A DNA stretch of 64,000 nt, taken from the NCBI GenBank assembly GCA_964019165.1, contig OZ025287.1, positions 3,462,017 through 3,526,016 of the forward strand, read 5' to 3'. Made by a program: the position numbers and the translations under genes. Under the pieces are notes generated by a model that had not been told where the DNA came from, did not search any database, and worked only from the letters and a program-made list of their open reading frames with translations. This stretch comes from Mastigias papua (taxonomy: Eukaryota; Cnidaria; Scyphozoa; Rhizostomeae; Mastigiidae). Below are positions 32,181-44,575 of the stretch, piece by piece. The number at the start of each line of letters is the position of its first letter. Position 1 is the stretch's first letter.

Positions 32181-32631
32181 TACCGTAAATCCTCGAATAT
32201 GCCCCCGGGGGCTTATTTGCAAAAATGAATTTTTGGGTGGAGGCTTATTCGATGGGGGGGGGCTTATTTCAAAGTCTGGCATTTGTCTCAAAGGTTGACA
32301 TGTAAAACGACATAATTTTCTCAATCAACTAAATTTTGAGCTTCTAATTACAGAAGCTGATATCGTTAAAAGAGTTACACAGTGTTGTTTGAAGATTTAG
32401 CAAACATTATAATGCTTCTATTATCACGAAAGTCGCGTTTCTCTCAGCTTTTTTGCCTCCATTCAAAGGAAGTAGTACTGTACAGCTATTGTCCTGTGAG
32501 GGCTTCTTGAAATATGATATTATTCTACAATTATGCTTCCCTCGAATAAGCCCCCATGGGGGCTTATTCGAGGGGGGCTTATTTGCAAAAATGATTTTTT
32601 TAGGTGGGGGCTTATTCGAGGATTTACCGTA
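32181..32631. mobile_element. MITE with TACCGTAAATCCTCGAATA ends
   Basis: Left end TACCGTAAATCCTCGAATAT then GCCCCC; right end inverse of TACGGTAAATCCTCGAATAA then GCCCCC. Sub-terminal GGGGGCTTATTTGCAAAAAT blocks repeat inside both ends. No transposase. Confidence 0.85.
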
Positions 32632-32637
32632 ACTGAA

Positions 32638-32880
32638 ATGTGATTCGGCCATAGGACAACATCCCATTACAAATCCAGAATGCGCCGGAACATATGCAGA
32701 CCATGATTGTCTAATTAAATATCCAGAATGCGCCAAAGCGTATACAGACGGCAATTATCCTCTGTGTGTGTTTTTTGCGCATTCTGAATTTTAATTTGGC
32801 GATAATTATAATGTTTGGACATTGGACAATCAACATCGTCCTTTCACTTAAATGTTTTCGAACCTGTTTACGTAAAATAC
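32638..32880 (+). mobile_element. PLE family B C-terminal fragment, internally repeated
   Basis: GTGATTCGGCCATAGGACAA and AATCCAGAATGCGCC match 45033-45080. The segment ATATCCAGAATGCGCCAAAG is present a second time, and CATCGTCCTTTCACTTAAAT continues the match. Degenerate, no usable frame. Confidence 0.8.
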
Positions 32881-33239
32881 ATGTGTCATGTCTCGATATG
32901 CTATTACCACATAGAACAGCCTCAGTATCATGGGACTGCTAGTCTTCCTGCAGTTTCAAAATGAGATCAAAACCTCAATAAAGTAATCAGGTTTAAGGTA
33001 GAAGTACGACTTGTTGTAAAAGCAGCAAATAGCCTCTAACATGAAGAACGACTTATTTCCTTTTTATACACATTTATCCTCGTATGTGTGTATAATTATT
33101 TTAACTCGATTGAAAAAATACTAGCTAACGAAGTGTATATATGATTGTATGCATATATACAGTGTTGACAATCGAATAGCATCAAAATAAATAAAAAAGT
33201 TTGTATATTCTATACATTACAAAAGTAAAGAAATCAACA
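32881..33239. other. Intergenic, no gene recognised
   Basis: Nothing recognisable apart from AT-rich sequence. Confidence 0.45.
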
Positions 33240-33700
33240 GGTGCTATGGTCTATTTGTGGCTTTGTTGTTGACAGGCAGGCACTGACAAGCACTGCATCT
33301 ACAACATGATCCATCCCAGTTTTTTATTAGTCTCTTAAAATTTTTCGAATTTTCTACTCATTTCAGCTCGTTTGGTAGGTTATTCCAAATCTGTGGCCCA
33401 ATAGACTTCAAACTACTGGACCCAAAAGTTTTTTGATTAATCCTTACTTGAGCAGGATCATTTTGATTTCGTAAAGAATAACATGATGTCCGTAATTAAA
33501 AAATGTTCTGCATAAATGGTGGGTTTAATTGTTCGACTGTTTTGAGTATTTCAATGCAAAGGGCTCTATGGCGAGAGATAACCATGATACCCATATACAA
33601 ACTACCCTTTTCGTAGTAAAGATCGAAGAAAAGGATTTAGGACCAGGAATTACTTGGTAAAGATTGTAGCATAGATACAGTGATATTCTGCAGCCTCAGT
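33240..33700 (-). mobile_element. LINE 3'-end fragment
   Basis: Minus-strand blocks: EILKTVEQLNPPFMQNIF, then QKTFGSSSLKSIGPQIWNNL, PNELK, and a C-terminus LIKNWDGSCCRCSAC. The latter matches the FKNKIKRWAGDQCTCRICQ end of the LINE at 36592-38622. Confidence 0.75.
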
Positions 33701-34379
33701 CTGATATCATACTCATCTGTTTACCTTGTCGTTGATTTTGTCTTTTAGATGACGTAATTATTCTTGCAACACCTGGCCGCGAAGAATCATCTTATTAGGG
33801 AATTGGGAATTCCTCCGTAGTGGTAGTGTCAATTTTACCTGTATTTCGTATGATCATGTATTTACAAAATCGTAGAATTTATGGATGTTTTGTTACGATG
33901 TCACTATGTTGCTCATTTATTGTTTACACCTTCATGTAGCACTTCCCTATTGCGTCATGTAAGTCTTCCTTATTGAGCATGGCATTCCTTGTATAGTACC
34001 AGAGTATAGTACTCAGATCTCTAGTAGAAGTTGGCTACCTTCAGGCTTTACAAAAGCTTGTGCATTTTGCTGTTGCCAGTAGATTTCAATTCTCCCCATT
34101 CTACATGTTAGCGGGCAGAATGTAATGCTATTTTCAAATGTTTTACTTTTGTTTCACTACAGTATACATTTATATACAACATACCTTCAGTTGGAAAATC
34201 AATTATCAAATGATTGCCTTGATTCTTACAACTTATATAGAGCTACAATTCTATACAATTTTCTATCCACATAGTAGATGCTCTTCCTGGGAGTTGTGTC
34301 TTCATTTGATTTCAGCCCTTGGTATAGCTGGTTGATTTCTTTTCACATCTTCTAAGTGTAAGGAAGTCTCGAGTATCGA
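33701..34379. other. Intergenic, no gene recognised
   Basis: Short frames only. Possibly older parts of the flanking minus-strand LINEs, but I could not recognise motifs. Confidence 0.4.
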
Positions 34380-34730
34380 TGGACATGTCGTGCAACGAAA
34401 GCCCTTCTTGTCTTGTTCATGATTATTTCTTCGGATTTGTAAGTCTCTGCAATTCCTTGTTCCATAATTGATATTTGTTGTAAAGGCTCTTGGGACATTG
34501 CCTCTTGATTATTCATTTATGAGACCACTTGTCGTTTAGCTTGGCCTTCTCGATGATAGAATAGGCTCTATCCTGCACTCGTTGTAGGGAATTCAATTTT
34601 GATCTTGGAAGATTCTCCCATATTACATAGGCATATCTCAGATGGCTTTCAAAAATGACGTGGTAGGACTAGTCTAGTTAGCATTCTGAAGTGTTGGGAT
34701 CACTGCGTCCAGTTCATCATTATTTTATTC
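34380..34730 (-). mobile_element. LINE C-terminal fragment (ESHLRY family)
   Basis: Minus-strand VIFESHLRYAYVIWENLPRS then KLNSLQRVQDRAYSIIEKAK. Same family as the plus-strand copy at 60390-61480 (HALFESHLRYGG, ELEALQSLQN). Confidence 0.7.
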
Positions 34731-35445
34731 CGGCTAGATGAGAATATAAACGAAGATCTTTCGCACCTTGACTGTTGGTTGAAAAGCAATATGTTGTCCC
34801 ATAATGTGGCTAAAACTCACTCAGTGTTGGTATGTACCGAAAGCTAGAAGGAACGTTCTTCATAGGTCAAACCAGAGTTTGCAAGTAGAATTTCGTGGAA
34901 CAGAGCTCGAGGTTGTGACCACAACTAGGTACCATGGAGTTCAGTTAGGCAGCAGTTCTGACTGGAAGGACCAGGTCCGGTCTGTATCTTTAAAGGTTTC
35001 CAGAGGGCTAGGCCTCCTAGAACATTCTAAAAATTGCTACCTTTCTCAGCTTTAACAAGCCTCTATACAAGCATTGTAGAGCCCTATTTCCGATACTGCT
35101 GTTCTGTGTATGGCTGTTCAGGTACAACTGAGATTAATCGTTTGCAAAAGCTACAAAACAGGGCTGCCAGAATTGTAACAAACAGTAGTTTGGACACTCT
35201 CAGTAATCAGTTGATCGAAATACTTGGATGGAAAATTATTAATGAAGTAATCGACATTGAATCCAAAACAATAGTCGTTAAGAGTCTAATTGAACTTGCA
35301 ATTGAAATTATTGAAATAAAATCATTTAATTGAAATTACTGTAATTTGAATGGAAGACCCCGTGAAAACCAACTTCCTTGTTGAAGGGCTACCTTTCCTG
35401 AAGAATTTGAAAATGAAAGCAATAATGAATAAATCACATCACGTC
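34700..35445 (+). mobile_element. LINE 3' part, same family as 45790-48425
   Basis: Blocks LDCWLKSNMLSHNVAKTHS, TRYHGVQLGSSSDWKDQV, then after a frameshift SIVEPYFRYCCSVYGC and LQKLQNRAARIVTNSSLDTL align with the better LINE (TRYLGVNIDSSLDWKDHI, GIVEPHFRYCCSVWGSC). The 3' UTR resembles that LINE's (AATGGAAGACCCCGTGAAAA against AATGGAGGGCCCCTCGAAAA). Confidence 0.8.
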
Positions 35446-35480
35446 AATCTATCCGCATCTGGCTATGTATTTCGGCTATA
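35446..35480 (+). mobile_element. PLE family B terminal scrap next to (TA)n
   Basis: CTATCCGCATCTGGCTATGT followed by ATTTCGGC matches the family B terminal region at 45301-45325 and runs straight into a (TA)n tract. Confidence 0.65.
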
Positions 35481-35697
<217 letters not shown>

Positions 35698-35849
35698 CCA
35701 TATAGATTTATCCGTGGATGACCAATAATTAATGGTTATGAGATTGTTTTCCTAACCTTTATTTACTCACGTCCAATCCTAGACATTATTTATTCTTTGT
35801 GTGCATCTGTGACTAGAGCATTAATTTATTTTACATGAATATGTTTGTC

Positions 35850-36530
35850 ATTTGCATGCATACTGGCCCCGGAGAACTCTAGACATTGCTTTAAGCGGAT
35901 GATAAATAGGAGTGGGTCCGAGCATGACCCGGTAAGTATACCGTTTGTTAGCACACGAGCCATTGACTGTTGCTTATTAACTGAACAGACTTCTTTTGTG
36001 CGGCGTAAAAAGAATTGAAACTATTCGAGATACCCCTGATACCGTGTGGATCTGACTTTTCTTATCAGTATTGCACAATACACGGTACCAAATGCTCTTT
36101 CAATATCAAGAGATGTGGTCAAGTTCTTATCTGTTTTGTTATACAAGTTGTCTGTGTTGTTTATCAGGGATATTGCTGTTGAATATTGTTGTCAAAAAAC
36201 ACATTGATTTGATGTCAATTCTTTACTAGTGATAAGAAATTTAACGAGCTTGTCGGAGGCTAGCTGTTAGCGATACCTTTGAAAACCTTGACTACAGAGA
36301 TAGGTCTATAGTTGTGTCCATCTTTTCTGAACTACTCTTGAAAACCCCTGCTAATTTTCCTATATTCGAAAAGTCACTGTACTTCGGTGTAATGTTGAAA
36401 GGAATTGCTAGTGGCTTTAAAAGGATGCCTGCTGCATCTTTCGTTAACTTATTGGATGTTCTATCTCATCCTGGTGCCTTCCCTTTCTTTAGTTTTGAGT
36501 CGATGAATATGTAGTAAAAATGTAAACTAT
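35850..36530 (-). mobile_element. Old LINE RT fragment
   Basis: Minus-strand blocks in LINE order: GKLAGVFKSSS near 36320, SLDIERAFGTV (motif A) near 36110, LTNGILTGSCSDPLLFIIRL (motif B) near 35920. Heavily mutated. Confidence 0.7.
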
Positions 36531-36591
36531 TAACGAAGATATCCACACTAAGCGTCCTCTACTCCACAACGTTACCATTCGGTCACTATCA

Positions 36592-38800
36592 GTGGTGCAG
36601 AGCAAGTATTTTGTACAAGGGAAGCCTCTTAGCTTGAAGAACATTAGCTCTCCATTCTATAAATTGAAAAACATTGCGAATAAGACTAAAAGTGAACTGG
36701 GTATAAGAAAATACAGGAATCAAAGAAATCTTGTAGTAAAACTAAATAGAAAATCTAGAAGAGACTATTTTAAATCCGTACAGTCAAATTCAATAGAAAG
36801 TGATAAAAAATTTTGGAAAACTGTAAAACCGTTAGTTGCAAATAGAAACTCTATGAGTGAAAAGATAACATTGATTGATGATGGAAAGATTTTAGCCAAC
36901 GACATGGAAATTGCGGAGCGTTTGAATACATACTTGACAGACATAACGAACACCCTTGATATTGAACCTACATTTAAAGTAATTCCTGAGCAATTACAAA
37001 TTGAACAAATGGTCATAAGTGCAGTTGAAAAGTTTCAAAGCCACAAGAATATATGTATTATAAAGAAACGCTTACACGTAGAAAATAGTAGCTTGCAATT
37101 TTGTCACGTAAATCCAATGGAGGTGATGAGGCAGAGAGAGTCGCTAGACAAGAGTAAATCAAATAGTGGAGGTATTCCTACTTCCAACTTGAGAGACGCG
37201 AAAAGAATTGTCTGTCCATACTTGACTGATTACATCAACTCTGCAATTCTGGATTGTAAGTATCAAGGTGAGTTGAAGAAAGCTGATATTTCGCCTATAT
37301 GTAAAGGAAGTGACCCAATGTCAATAATTAATTTCAGACTTATGAGTGTATTATCATCTACCTCTAAAGTTTATGAAAGGATTCTAAAAGATCAGATGTC
37401 GCTGTATTTCAAAGATAAGTTAAGGGATATACTCTGTGGTTTTAGGGAGGGATATAACACCCAACATGCCCTAATTAGAGTGATAGAAAAATGGGACAAA
37501 TCCCCAGGTAATTCCGGTGTTGTTGGAACTATCTTAATGGATTTATCTAAGGCATTCGAATATTTGCCTCATGACCTCCTAATCGCAAAGTTGGCTGCCT
37601 ATGGATTTTACGATCTTTGCCTGGTATACAATTATTTAACTTAGACATCAAAGGGTGAAAATTGCCGGCACCAAACGTTACCCACAAAAAATACTTGTGT
37701 GGGTTTCGCAAGGATAAGTTTTGGGACCCTTGCTATTCAACATATTCCTCAATGATTTATTTCTCTGTAATATGAGCTCTGGGATTTGCAATTTGGCTTA
37801 TGATAATGCCATTTATGCTTGCGGAAATGACGTACATGAAATTGTGCTGGTTTTAGAAAATGACCTTTGCGAATTGTTGGAATGGTTCACATGCAATGGC
37901 ATAGTAATGAATCCCAACAAATTCCAGCTGATGTTTCTTGGTCTAAAGCAGAAGCAGAAGCTACGCATAAATATCAATGGTGTCTAGATACTAGCAAAAG
38001 AGCATGTCAAGCTTCTCGGAGTTGAAATCGATAACAAGCTAAAATTTGATAGGCACGTAGAAGCACTATGTCAAAAAGTCAACAAGAAGACCAACGCTTT
38101 TACGAGACTAAATATTTACATTTCCAGAGAACAAGCACTATCAATTTGTAATGTGGTGCTCCTGTCAAATTTTAATTATTGCCCTTTGGTATGGCTGTTC
38201 TGCACTAAAAGTGCAAATAAGAAAATAGATCGTGCACGTAAACGTGCACTATGGATCCTTTACAATGATTATGATTCATCGTTCCAATCGCTTCTAGGCG
38301 TAGCAACAGCTGTACCATTCACGTAAAAAATCTACAAAAGTTGAAGACTGAAATATACAAGTCATTAAATAGCATGAATCCATCGACTGTATCAGAATTT
38401 CATGAGATAAAATATGTGAAAAATGATCTTAGAAAACAGAACCATTGCAAACTTCCAAATGCAAATACAACATCATATAGAGTAGAATCCGTATCATTCA
38501 GGGGACGTTTTCTGTGGAACACTCTCGATGATAACATTAAACAAGAACTGACACTTGCCTGCTTTAAAAACAAAATAAAAAGATGGGCAGGTGACCAGTG
38601 CACGTGCAGAATATGCCAGTAATTTATTATTTGATATATGGTACTAGTCTTTCTTTCCTTTTGTTTTCTATTGCATTTTATTGTTGTAATTAACTTTTTT
38701 TAGATATTTATGTATGTAAGTTGGTCTAAATTAGTATGAAAATACTAGAAACAACAGGCCAACGGTAAATAATGAACATATGAAATATGAAATATGAAAG
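36592..38800 (+). mobile_element. LINE, 5'-truncated, RT to 3' tail, few stops
   Basis: A 350-codon frame (36592-37644) covers the RT N-terminal part: GKILANDMEIAERLNTYLTD, KKADISPICKGSDP, GFREGYNTQHALIRV, ILMDLSKAFEYLPHDLL (motif A). After TAG 37642-37644 the same protein continues in pieces: GPLLFNIFLNDLFLCN (motif B), NLAYDNAIYAC in place of a YADD motif C (so catalytically dead), LGVEIDNKLKFDRHV, SNFNYCPLVWLFC, SFRGRFLWNTLDD and a CTCRICQ C-terminus at 38622. No endonuclease domain. The tail around 38770-38797 is ATGAAATATGAAATATGAAA. Confidence 0.88.
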
Positions 38801-39530
38801 AGTTTGGTCAGAACAAATCTCTGATGAGGCCACACATTTCATAGCTTTTGATAAAGCTCAAATGCGCCCATCTTCTATTGCAAACTAGTGAATCAGTGAT
38901 CTATGGTAGTAAGACTGGAAAGAACTATTGAAGCCCGATGTCATTATTGAGACTCCATTCTATTGATGCGATTCATATATCAACATTATCCTGAGAAAGA
39001 TAAGGGGGTTCACCCCATCCTTTTAGGAAGGGGCACTGTACTACCCCTTGCCTCCTCTTCTGCAGTCCTAGTCACACAACATACCATATGGCACTTTATG
39101 GTAAAGGAAAAGTGCCAAAGACTCCATTCTACGCTTTCTGTTCCCCGTTAGTATAGCAGGGTATTTCCTGAACTACAACTTGTTCCATTTTTGTTTTGTA
39201 AGAACTTGTAGATTATCTTGGTACGAGGTACAGATAGAGTCCGTCCTATTGAGTACGAAAGTGGGATTATAATGAAAATGAATCTGGATGTCAATAGCGT
39301 GATATTTCATTTAATATTAATACTTTTTAAGTCTGGAGTGCCATGGTAAAATGCTGAGAGGTAGGCCTGTATTGTAGGCTACTTTTGAGTCACGACCATG
39401 ATAGCTGAGCATATCCTTATTTGCCTCCCTGCCTTCTCCTTATTTGGGTATTTTCCACTTGTTTACTTTAGTTTACCCGTTTGTAATTTATTCTAGTTGT
39501 TTTCGTATACATCCCCTAAGTTTTTTCCCA
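38801..39530. other. Intergenic, no gene recognised
   Basis: No coding signature. May be a PLE 3' UTR, since a PLE-type terminal motif follows at 39531. Confidence 0.4.
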
Positions 39531-39660
39531 CTCTATAGCTGAGGATGGGACTAGCTCGTCTCGAAACGTTCTTGAATATGTCGTAATGGATTTGTCTTAA
39601 AAGGTCATTAAGTTTTAACTGGTTTGTCATGGACGTGTCGATGAAATGAAATAAAATAAA
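39531..39660 (+). mobile_element. Possible PLE terminal repeat (third type)
   Basis: CTGAGGATGGGAC...GTCTCGAAACG has the PLE-end pattern CTGANGA, hairpin (GGGAC/GTCTC), GAAAC, but the closing helix is not evident. Followed by an ATGAAATGAAATAAAATAAA tail. Confidence 0.4.
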
Positions 39661-39736
39661 AGATCTACAAATGGCTATTCTTTTCTGATCTATCATGTGG
39701 CTCGTCGTGGCTATTATCCTCAAATTCTATCAGTAT

Positions 39737-40215
39737 TCATATATTTTCTGCAAGTCGAGCCTTAGTTTTGTTATACACTGTGTTCTTAAAAAAACAATGC
39801 AAATTTTCGAAAGAGGCATCATCCACCACTGAGGTTGGAGGACGATGCCAAAATATAACAAAAAAGGATTTGACATGATTTGGGTCGAATTTAAGTGCAT
39901 TAAGTTCCAACTTATCGCTTGAAAATTTCACAGTTGGTTCGGTCACGCTTTCCTATGGTAATTTCTATATACGATATAACCATTAATGTTTACTTCAGAG
40001 CCCCTAACACTTTCATTAAATCTAGTTTCACTTAGGCCATTAGTGTCAATATTGTACACTGAGGACGACTTCAAACTCATTTCTCTGTCTCTGAGAGAGA
40101 CTATATTCAAAAACGCCCTTTTGAGATCATTTCCTTTACAACAACCTGCATATAAGCACTTGCTAACATGGCTACATTTTGTTCTCAACAAATCAGGGAA
40201 GTTCTTTCAGTAAAT
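39737..40215 (-). mobile_element. LINE endonuclease (APE-type) fragment
   Basis: Minus-strand blocks KRAFLNIVSLRDREMSLKSS, NIDTNGLSETRFNESV and VNINGYIVYRNYHR resemble the start of LINE endonucleases (LNIRSLxxK, xLSETxLD, GYxxxRxDR). After a frameshift, FFVIFWHRPPTSVVDDASFE resembles the CxYRPP segment. No RT follows. Confidence 0.75.
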
Positions 40216-41224
40216 CAGATAATATAAGTGCTTCCATTCTCACCATACTTGTTTGCAGCGCTGTCTTGAAACGGAGTGTGGATAAAGTCGCTATTCACGT
40301 ACATTCCTTTACAATTACATAGACTAGGCCTAGATTTAGTTGCAACCTCATGAGTAAAATTTCGATTATTCAAAACATGTAGCAGTGCCTATTGTTCAAA
40401 GGCTCAATCGACAAGAACGTAGTTCTTCATGCACAAAAGATGTATTTTGAAGATGTATCTTCATGCACAGTTTGCATTAGAGCCGATCCTGAAGCTACCA
40501 TTTTGAATCGGGAAGTTTTGGCGCGAAGTTATGACGCAGGATACTGGCGCCATCTCACAAGACGATATGTAGCTCTAAGAGAGATGGCAGGTTTTGTAAA
40601 ATTACTCAGCACATGCGAAAGGTTAGAAACTCGCTATACGAAGAAAGGAGTGTAGTTCATGTTATGCATACAAATTAGTTACTTTCTGTCAAGACAGAGG
40701 CATGAAAGTTAGCTGCAGTAGTTCTACTGTATTGAGGATTTGCAAAAATACTGTACTCCCAATGGCTGTATCGTGAAAAGTTAAAGGACATGTTACCCAA
40801 AGAAAGTGGATTAAAAGAGGATTGAATCAGTTTGCCGTGAAACGAGACAATCAAGATACTCTAATAGTCATACCATCGTGTTGGAGGTAGGCTATGCCAT
40901 ATTGTATTATTCATGAACCAAATTTAAGTTTTGTTTCCTTGAAAACTAACAAAAGGAGTACTAACAAAAGGGGTCCTATTCCACAGCCTGAAATTATTGT
41001 TTTCCTCGAATGGGCACTCAGTTGGTTTGACCTCAGCAACTTTCTTACACTTCTTGTTTTTCCAAAGTTTTTGCAGATGTCGACAGCAACAGATATCCAG
41101 TGATGTCTAAAAGTTTATTATATTTATATCTGTTTCCGTTTTTGTTAGCTCTTTCAGTTTGATCGCTACCACCTTTATCAAAAACTCTTCGTAGCGTTTG
41201 CTTAAATGTTGATATAAGCAATGT
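40216..41224. other. Intergenic; unassigned 87-codon frame
   Basis: A plus frame at 40392-40655 (with TVCIRADPEATILNREVLAR) matches nothing I know. No other signature. Confidence 0.4.
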
Positions 41225-41480
41225 TTCATTCAACATCCTCAAAACAAATTTTGGGGGAAATGTTGGACACGTTTGGCCAACTATGTTGGATCATCCAACA
41301 TTTGCAAAGCGATGTTGGATGAAGCTTGATCGAGATCAAAATCGGCTGTTGTTTTGTTTGGCCGCATCATCCAACATTTCATCCAACACATTTAATTTTT
41401 GGGCATGCGTAGCTACGCAGACGAAAGCTCTTAATTATCAGATAATGAAAATGCTTGATGAAATGTTGGATGAAATTTTC
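41225..41480. repeat. ATGTTGGATGA palindromic repeat cluster
   Basis: ATGTTGGATGA-type words and their complement TCATCCAACAT alternate at 41255, 41283, 41310, 41369, 41384 and 41463. 41283-41301 is the palindrome ATGTTGGATCATCCAACAT. Probably a MITE or local satellite; a related word recurs near 41838. Confidence 0.75.
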
Positions 41481-41489
41481 AGGGTCCAG

Positions 41490-41790
41490 AAAAAGTCATA
41501 GCTCCTTTGTTCTAAGCCGGAGGAAATTTTGCTTTCTATGTCGTATGTGAGGAAGGTTTAGTAATTTTTATCAACAATTCAGTTTCAGGAAAATTTTCCT
41601 TGATGCGACATCGGCTGTGAAAGGCACAGCCCTTCTACAGTAAAAATTTTTCAAGACATGTACAATGCAGAGTTTAAGAAGTTTTACGAGTTTTGATCGT
41701 CTTGAAAGAGGAAAGTTTATGGTGAAGATTTTACAGCCGGAGAAAGGTTGGAACTTTCTCTGGACTCTGGAAATTTTGGCTGCGTTTTAC
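41490..41790 (+). mobile_element. LINE 5'-end fragment
   Basis: GCGACATCGGCTGTGAAAGG, CACAGCCCTTCTACAGTAAA and the following AAAGTTTATGG text match, in inverse orientation, the 5' end of the LINE at 55770-58290 (58080-58260). Confidence 0.75.
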
Positions 41791-42469
41791 CACCCCTTAC
41801 TAGAATCGATGAATTGTTAGGTACTTTGGGGCTAAATGTTGAATGAAATGTTGTTAGCATTTGACCAATTCTAAAAGTTCCAAAAGTTCTAAAAGACCAA
41901 AATATGTTTCTAATTCTCTGTTTTGTACCTGAAGTGCTAGATTTTCACGTAGCAAGTCGATTGATTTTGATCGCTTTTCTCGTAACTGTTGATTAATGAT
42001 TTATGCTGCCTATCATTTTCATAGCGGTTTTGGCCTGGTCAATTGTGTCTGGGTAGCTTCGAAAAAGATGTCACCTGGTCCTGTCAGATTGCGTTGTGCT
42101 GCAGTGAGACATGCCAGTAGGGATGGGGTAAGTTAGATCTTATAAAGTTTCATCAAATCTCTCAGCTTTAGTGCTTTGTGACTGACATTTGCGACATTGG
42201 CTAAATTTCTCAGCATGCTTTATAGAAATGTTTGCAAGGAATCTGGACCCTTGATGCTGTTAAGAATCGATGCCTTGCCTAGACTATACTTCATGAGCAT
42301 GTGATTCGAGATGCTCTCTTTGTGTAATCTGCGCTTTTGATTTGATATTACTTCATTTTTAGTTTGATAGACCGTACTGCCATCAATTGTTGTTCTCATC
42401 CTGAAAATATGCGCTCAATTTAATGATTTTTGAAGTAAATCGATTAGATAAGCATAAGCGGTAAATATT
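41791..42469. other. Intergenic, no gene recognised
   Basis: Nothing recognised apart from a possible weak extension of the preceding repeats. Confidence 0.4.
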
Positions 42470-42560
42470 TCAGAGCCCTGTCAGGTCTATTTTCTCCCAA
42501 CCTAATTCACCAATAATTATGCAAAATGGCCCTAGCCTTAGCTTGTGTGGTCAGAATGAT
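42470..42560 (+). mobile_element. One end of the 19758-19922 MITE family
   Basis: CAGAGCCCTGTCAGGTCTAT and TTTCTCCCAACCTAATTCAC follow the MITE's terminal repeat, and the central CTAGCCTTAG...TGTGGTCAGAA segment also matches. The other end is missing. Confidence 0.75.
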
Positions 42561-42594
42561 ACCCTCTACTTAATTTTGCTCACCATTCGAGGTA

Positions 42595-42870
42595 CAATGC
42601 CTGCCAAAAGTAGTTGGAACACCCACACAATTGTACTGATTTCCGACTCCTACCGCTTCTCCTTGACACCACTTAAAATGTAGACCCCCTCCCCCCTGAA
42701 ACAATGTTGATTCGATAGCGGAGATCAGTAGCTTTAAAAACACGCATCACTTTTGGGCTTCGAGTTGCCCATATTTGCTTCATACAACATTGTTTAACGG
42801 GGGAGGGGATGCTATAGCTCATCTATAGCGTAAATCATAGCAAGTGTTCCAAGACTTTTGGCAGGCATTG
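42595..42870. mobile_element. Non-autonomous Tc1/mariner-like element
   Basis: Terminal inverted repeats of about 28 bp starting CAATGCCTGCCAAAAGT at both ends, with TA dinucleotides just outside (42593-42594 and 42871-42872), the target duplication of this superfamily. The 276-bp interior has no transposase frame. Sub-terminal C-rich/G-rich inverted blocks are visible. Confidence 0.85.
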
Positions 42871-42977
42871 TAGCGTACCATGCCGTGGCCGTTTGTGTGT
42901 ACTGCAAACTACTTGGGAACATAAATAAGAGCTGTGTAGTGATGGAGGACCAGTATTCCTAACTACATCCAGAGTCA

Positions 42978-43560
42978 ATGAAATGTGAGACTGACAGGTT
43001 TACAGAGGGTACAACCCCACAAACTATACCAAACACCATGGATTATTATGAGATCGGAAATAATGAATGTGCTTACTCCTACCTGCCTCTTATAAATACA
43101 AAGCAGTGCTTTAAAGACCTTAAGGTAATAACAACTGAAGTTCCACAAGGTTCTTCTCTAAGGCCTCTATTTTTCATAATATCGCTAAATGATCTTTACT
43201 TCTCTTTGTAACCCTTGGTGGTTACCATGTACGCCGATGACACATACCTCACATTTTCTTTAAAATCCAATCATTTCATGAATGAATGTGATAGAGAAGA
43301 CCTTGGGTGCCTTAAACCGTAAGTGTCCCTCAATGTGACCCAAGACAAAGTCTAATGATCGGTGCTAAGAAGTGCTTGAAGGGTATAGAGCAGTCATTGG
43401 CGTCAGACAAACGTCAAGCCTTGTTTTACTGTTGGTGAACTTTGTTATGCATATCAAACCAAATGGAAATGCTTGATACCCTGCTGGTCAGTGTAGGAAA
43501 ATTCATTTTCCGCAAGGTAGCTAACAACCTGATCAAAGGCTATCTTTTCAAATAATCGCA
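42978..43560 (+). mobile_element. LINE RT palm fragment
   Basis: Blocks VPQGSSLRPLFFIISLNDLY (motif B) and, after a TAA, MYADDTYLTF (motif C), then shifted remnants. No A motif or N-terminal part. Confidence 0.7.
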
Positions 43561-44034
<474 letters not shown>

Positions 44035-44068
44035 ACTATAGCACGAAAAAGCGGAAACATTCTTTTGG

Positions 44069-44109
44069 CATACTGAAAGCTTTTTTCGTCCGACACTCGT
44101 CAGAGTATG
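44069..44109 (-). ncRNA. Hammerhead-ribozyme-like motif, left end of PLE 3
   Basis: Exact inverse copy of 45353-45393. Confidence 0.6.
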
Positions 44110-44575
44110 AAACGTCGGATAACGACCAAAAGGTGAACCGAAATATATAGCCAGATGCGGGTGCACGTGATATGATGAATAATGCGTCTATTTGGCCCTA
44201 TGATTGGCCAATTAGCACCTATTCACCATTGTTTACTTGAAGAGTCCAAGTGAAAAAACGAACTCTTTTTGTTTACACAAGACTGGGTTTTGAGTCTTGA
44301 TGTAAACCGATTGCAAAACACCTAAATGAAAGGACGATCTTGCTTGCCCAATGATCCGAAAATTATCGTCTGTATATGTTTTGGCGCATTCTGGATTTGT
44401 TAGAAGATGTTGTCCTATGGCCGAATCACTTTTCATTTTAGAATTAGAGTTTTTACATGTACGAGGCGGCTGTTCTCTTGTTGTAGTGTTTTTCGTCCTG
44501 ATGCTCGTGGGTACATGTTGTTTTATTCTGATGAAATGTTGGCTAGTTTTTCCCTGACAATGGATATCCAGAACA

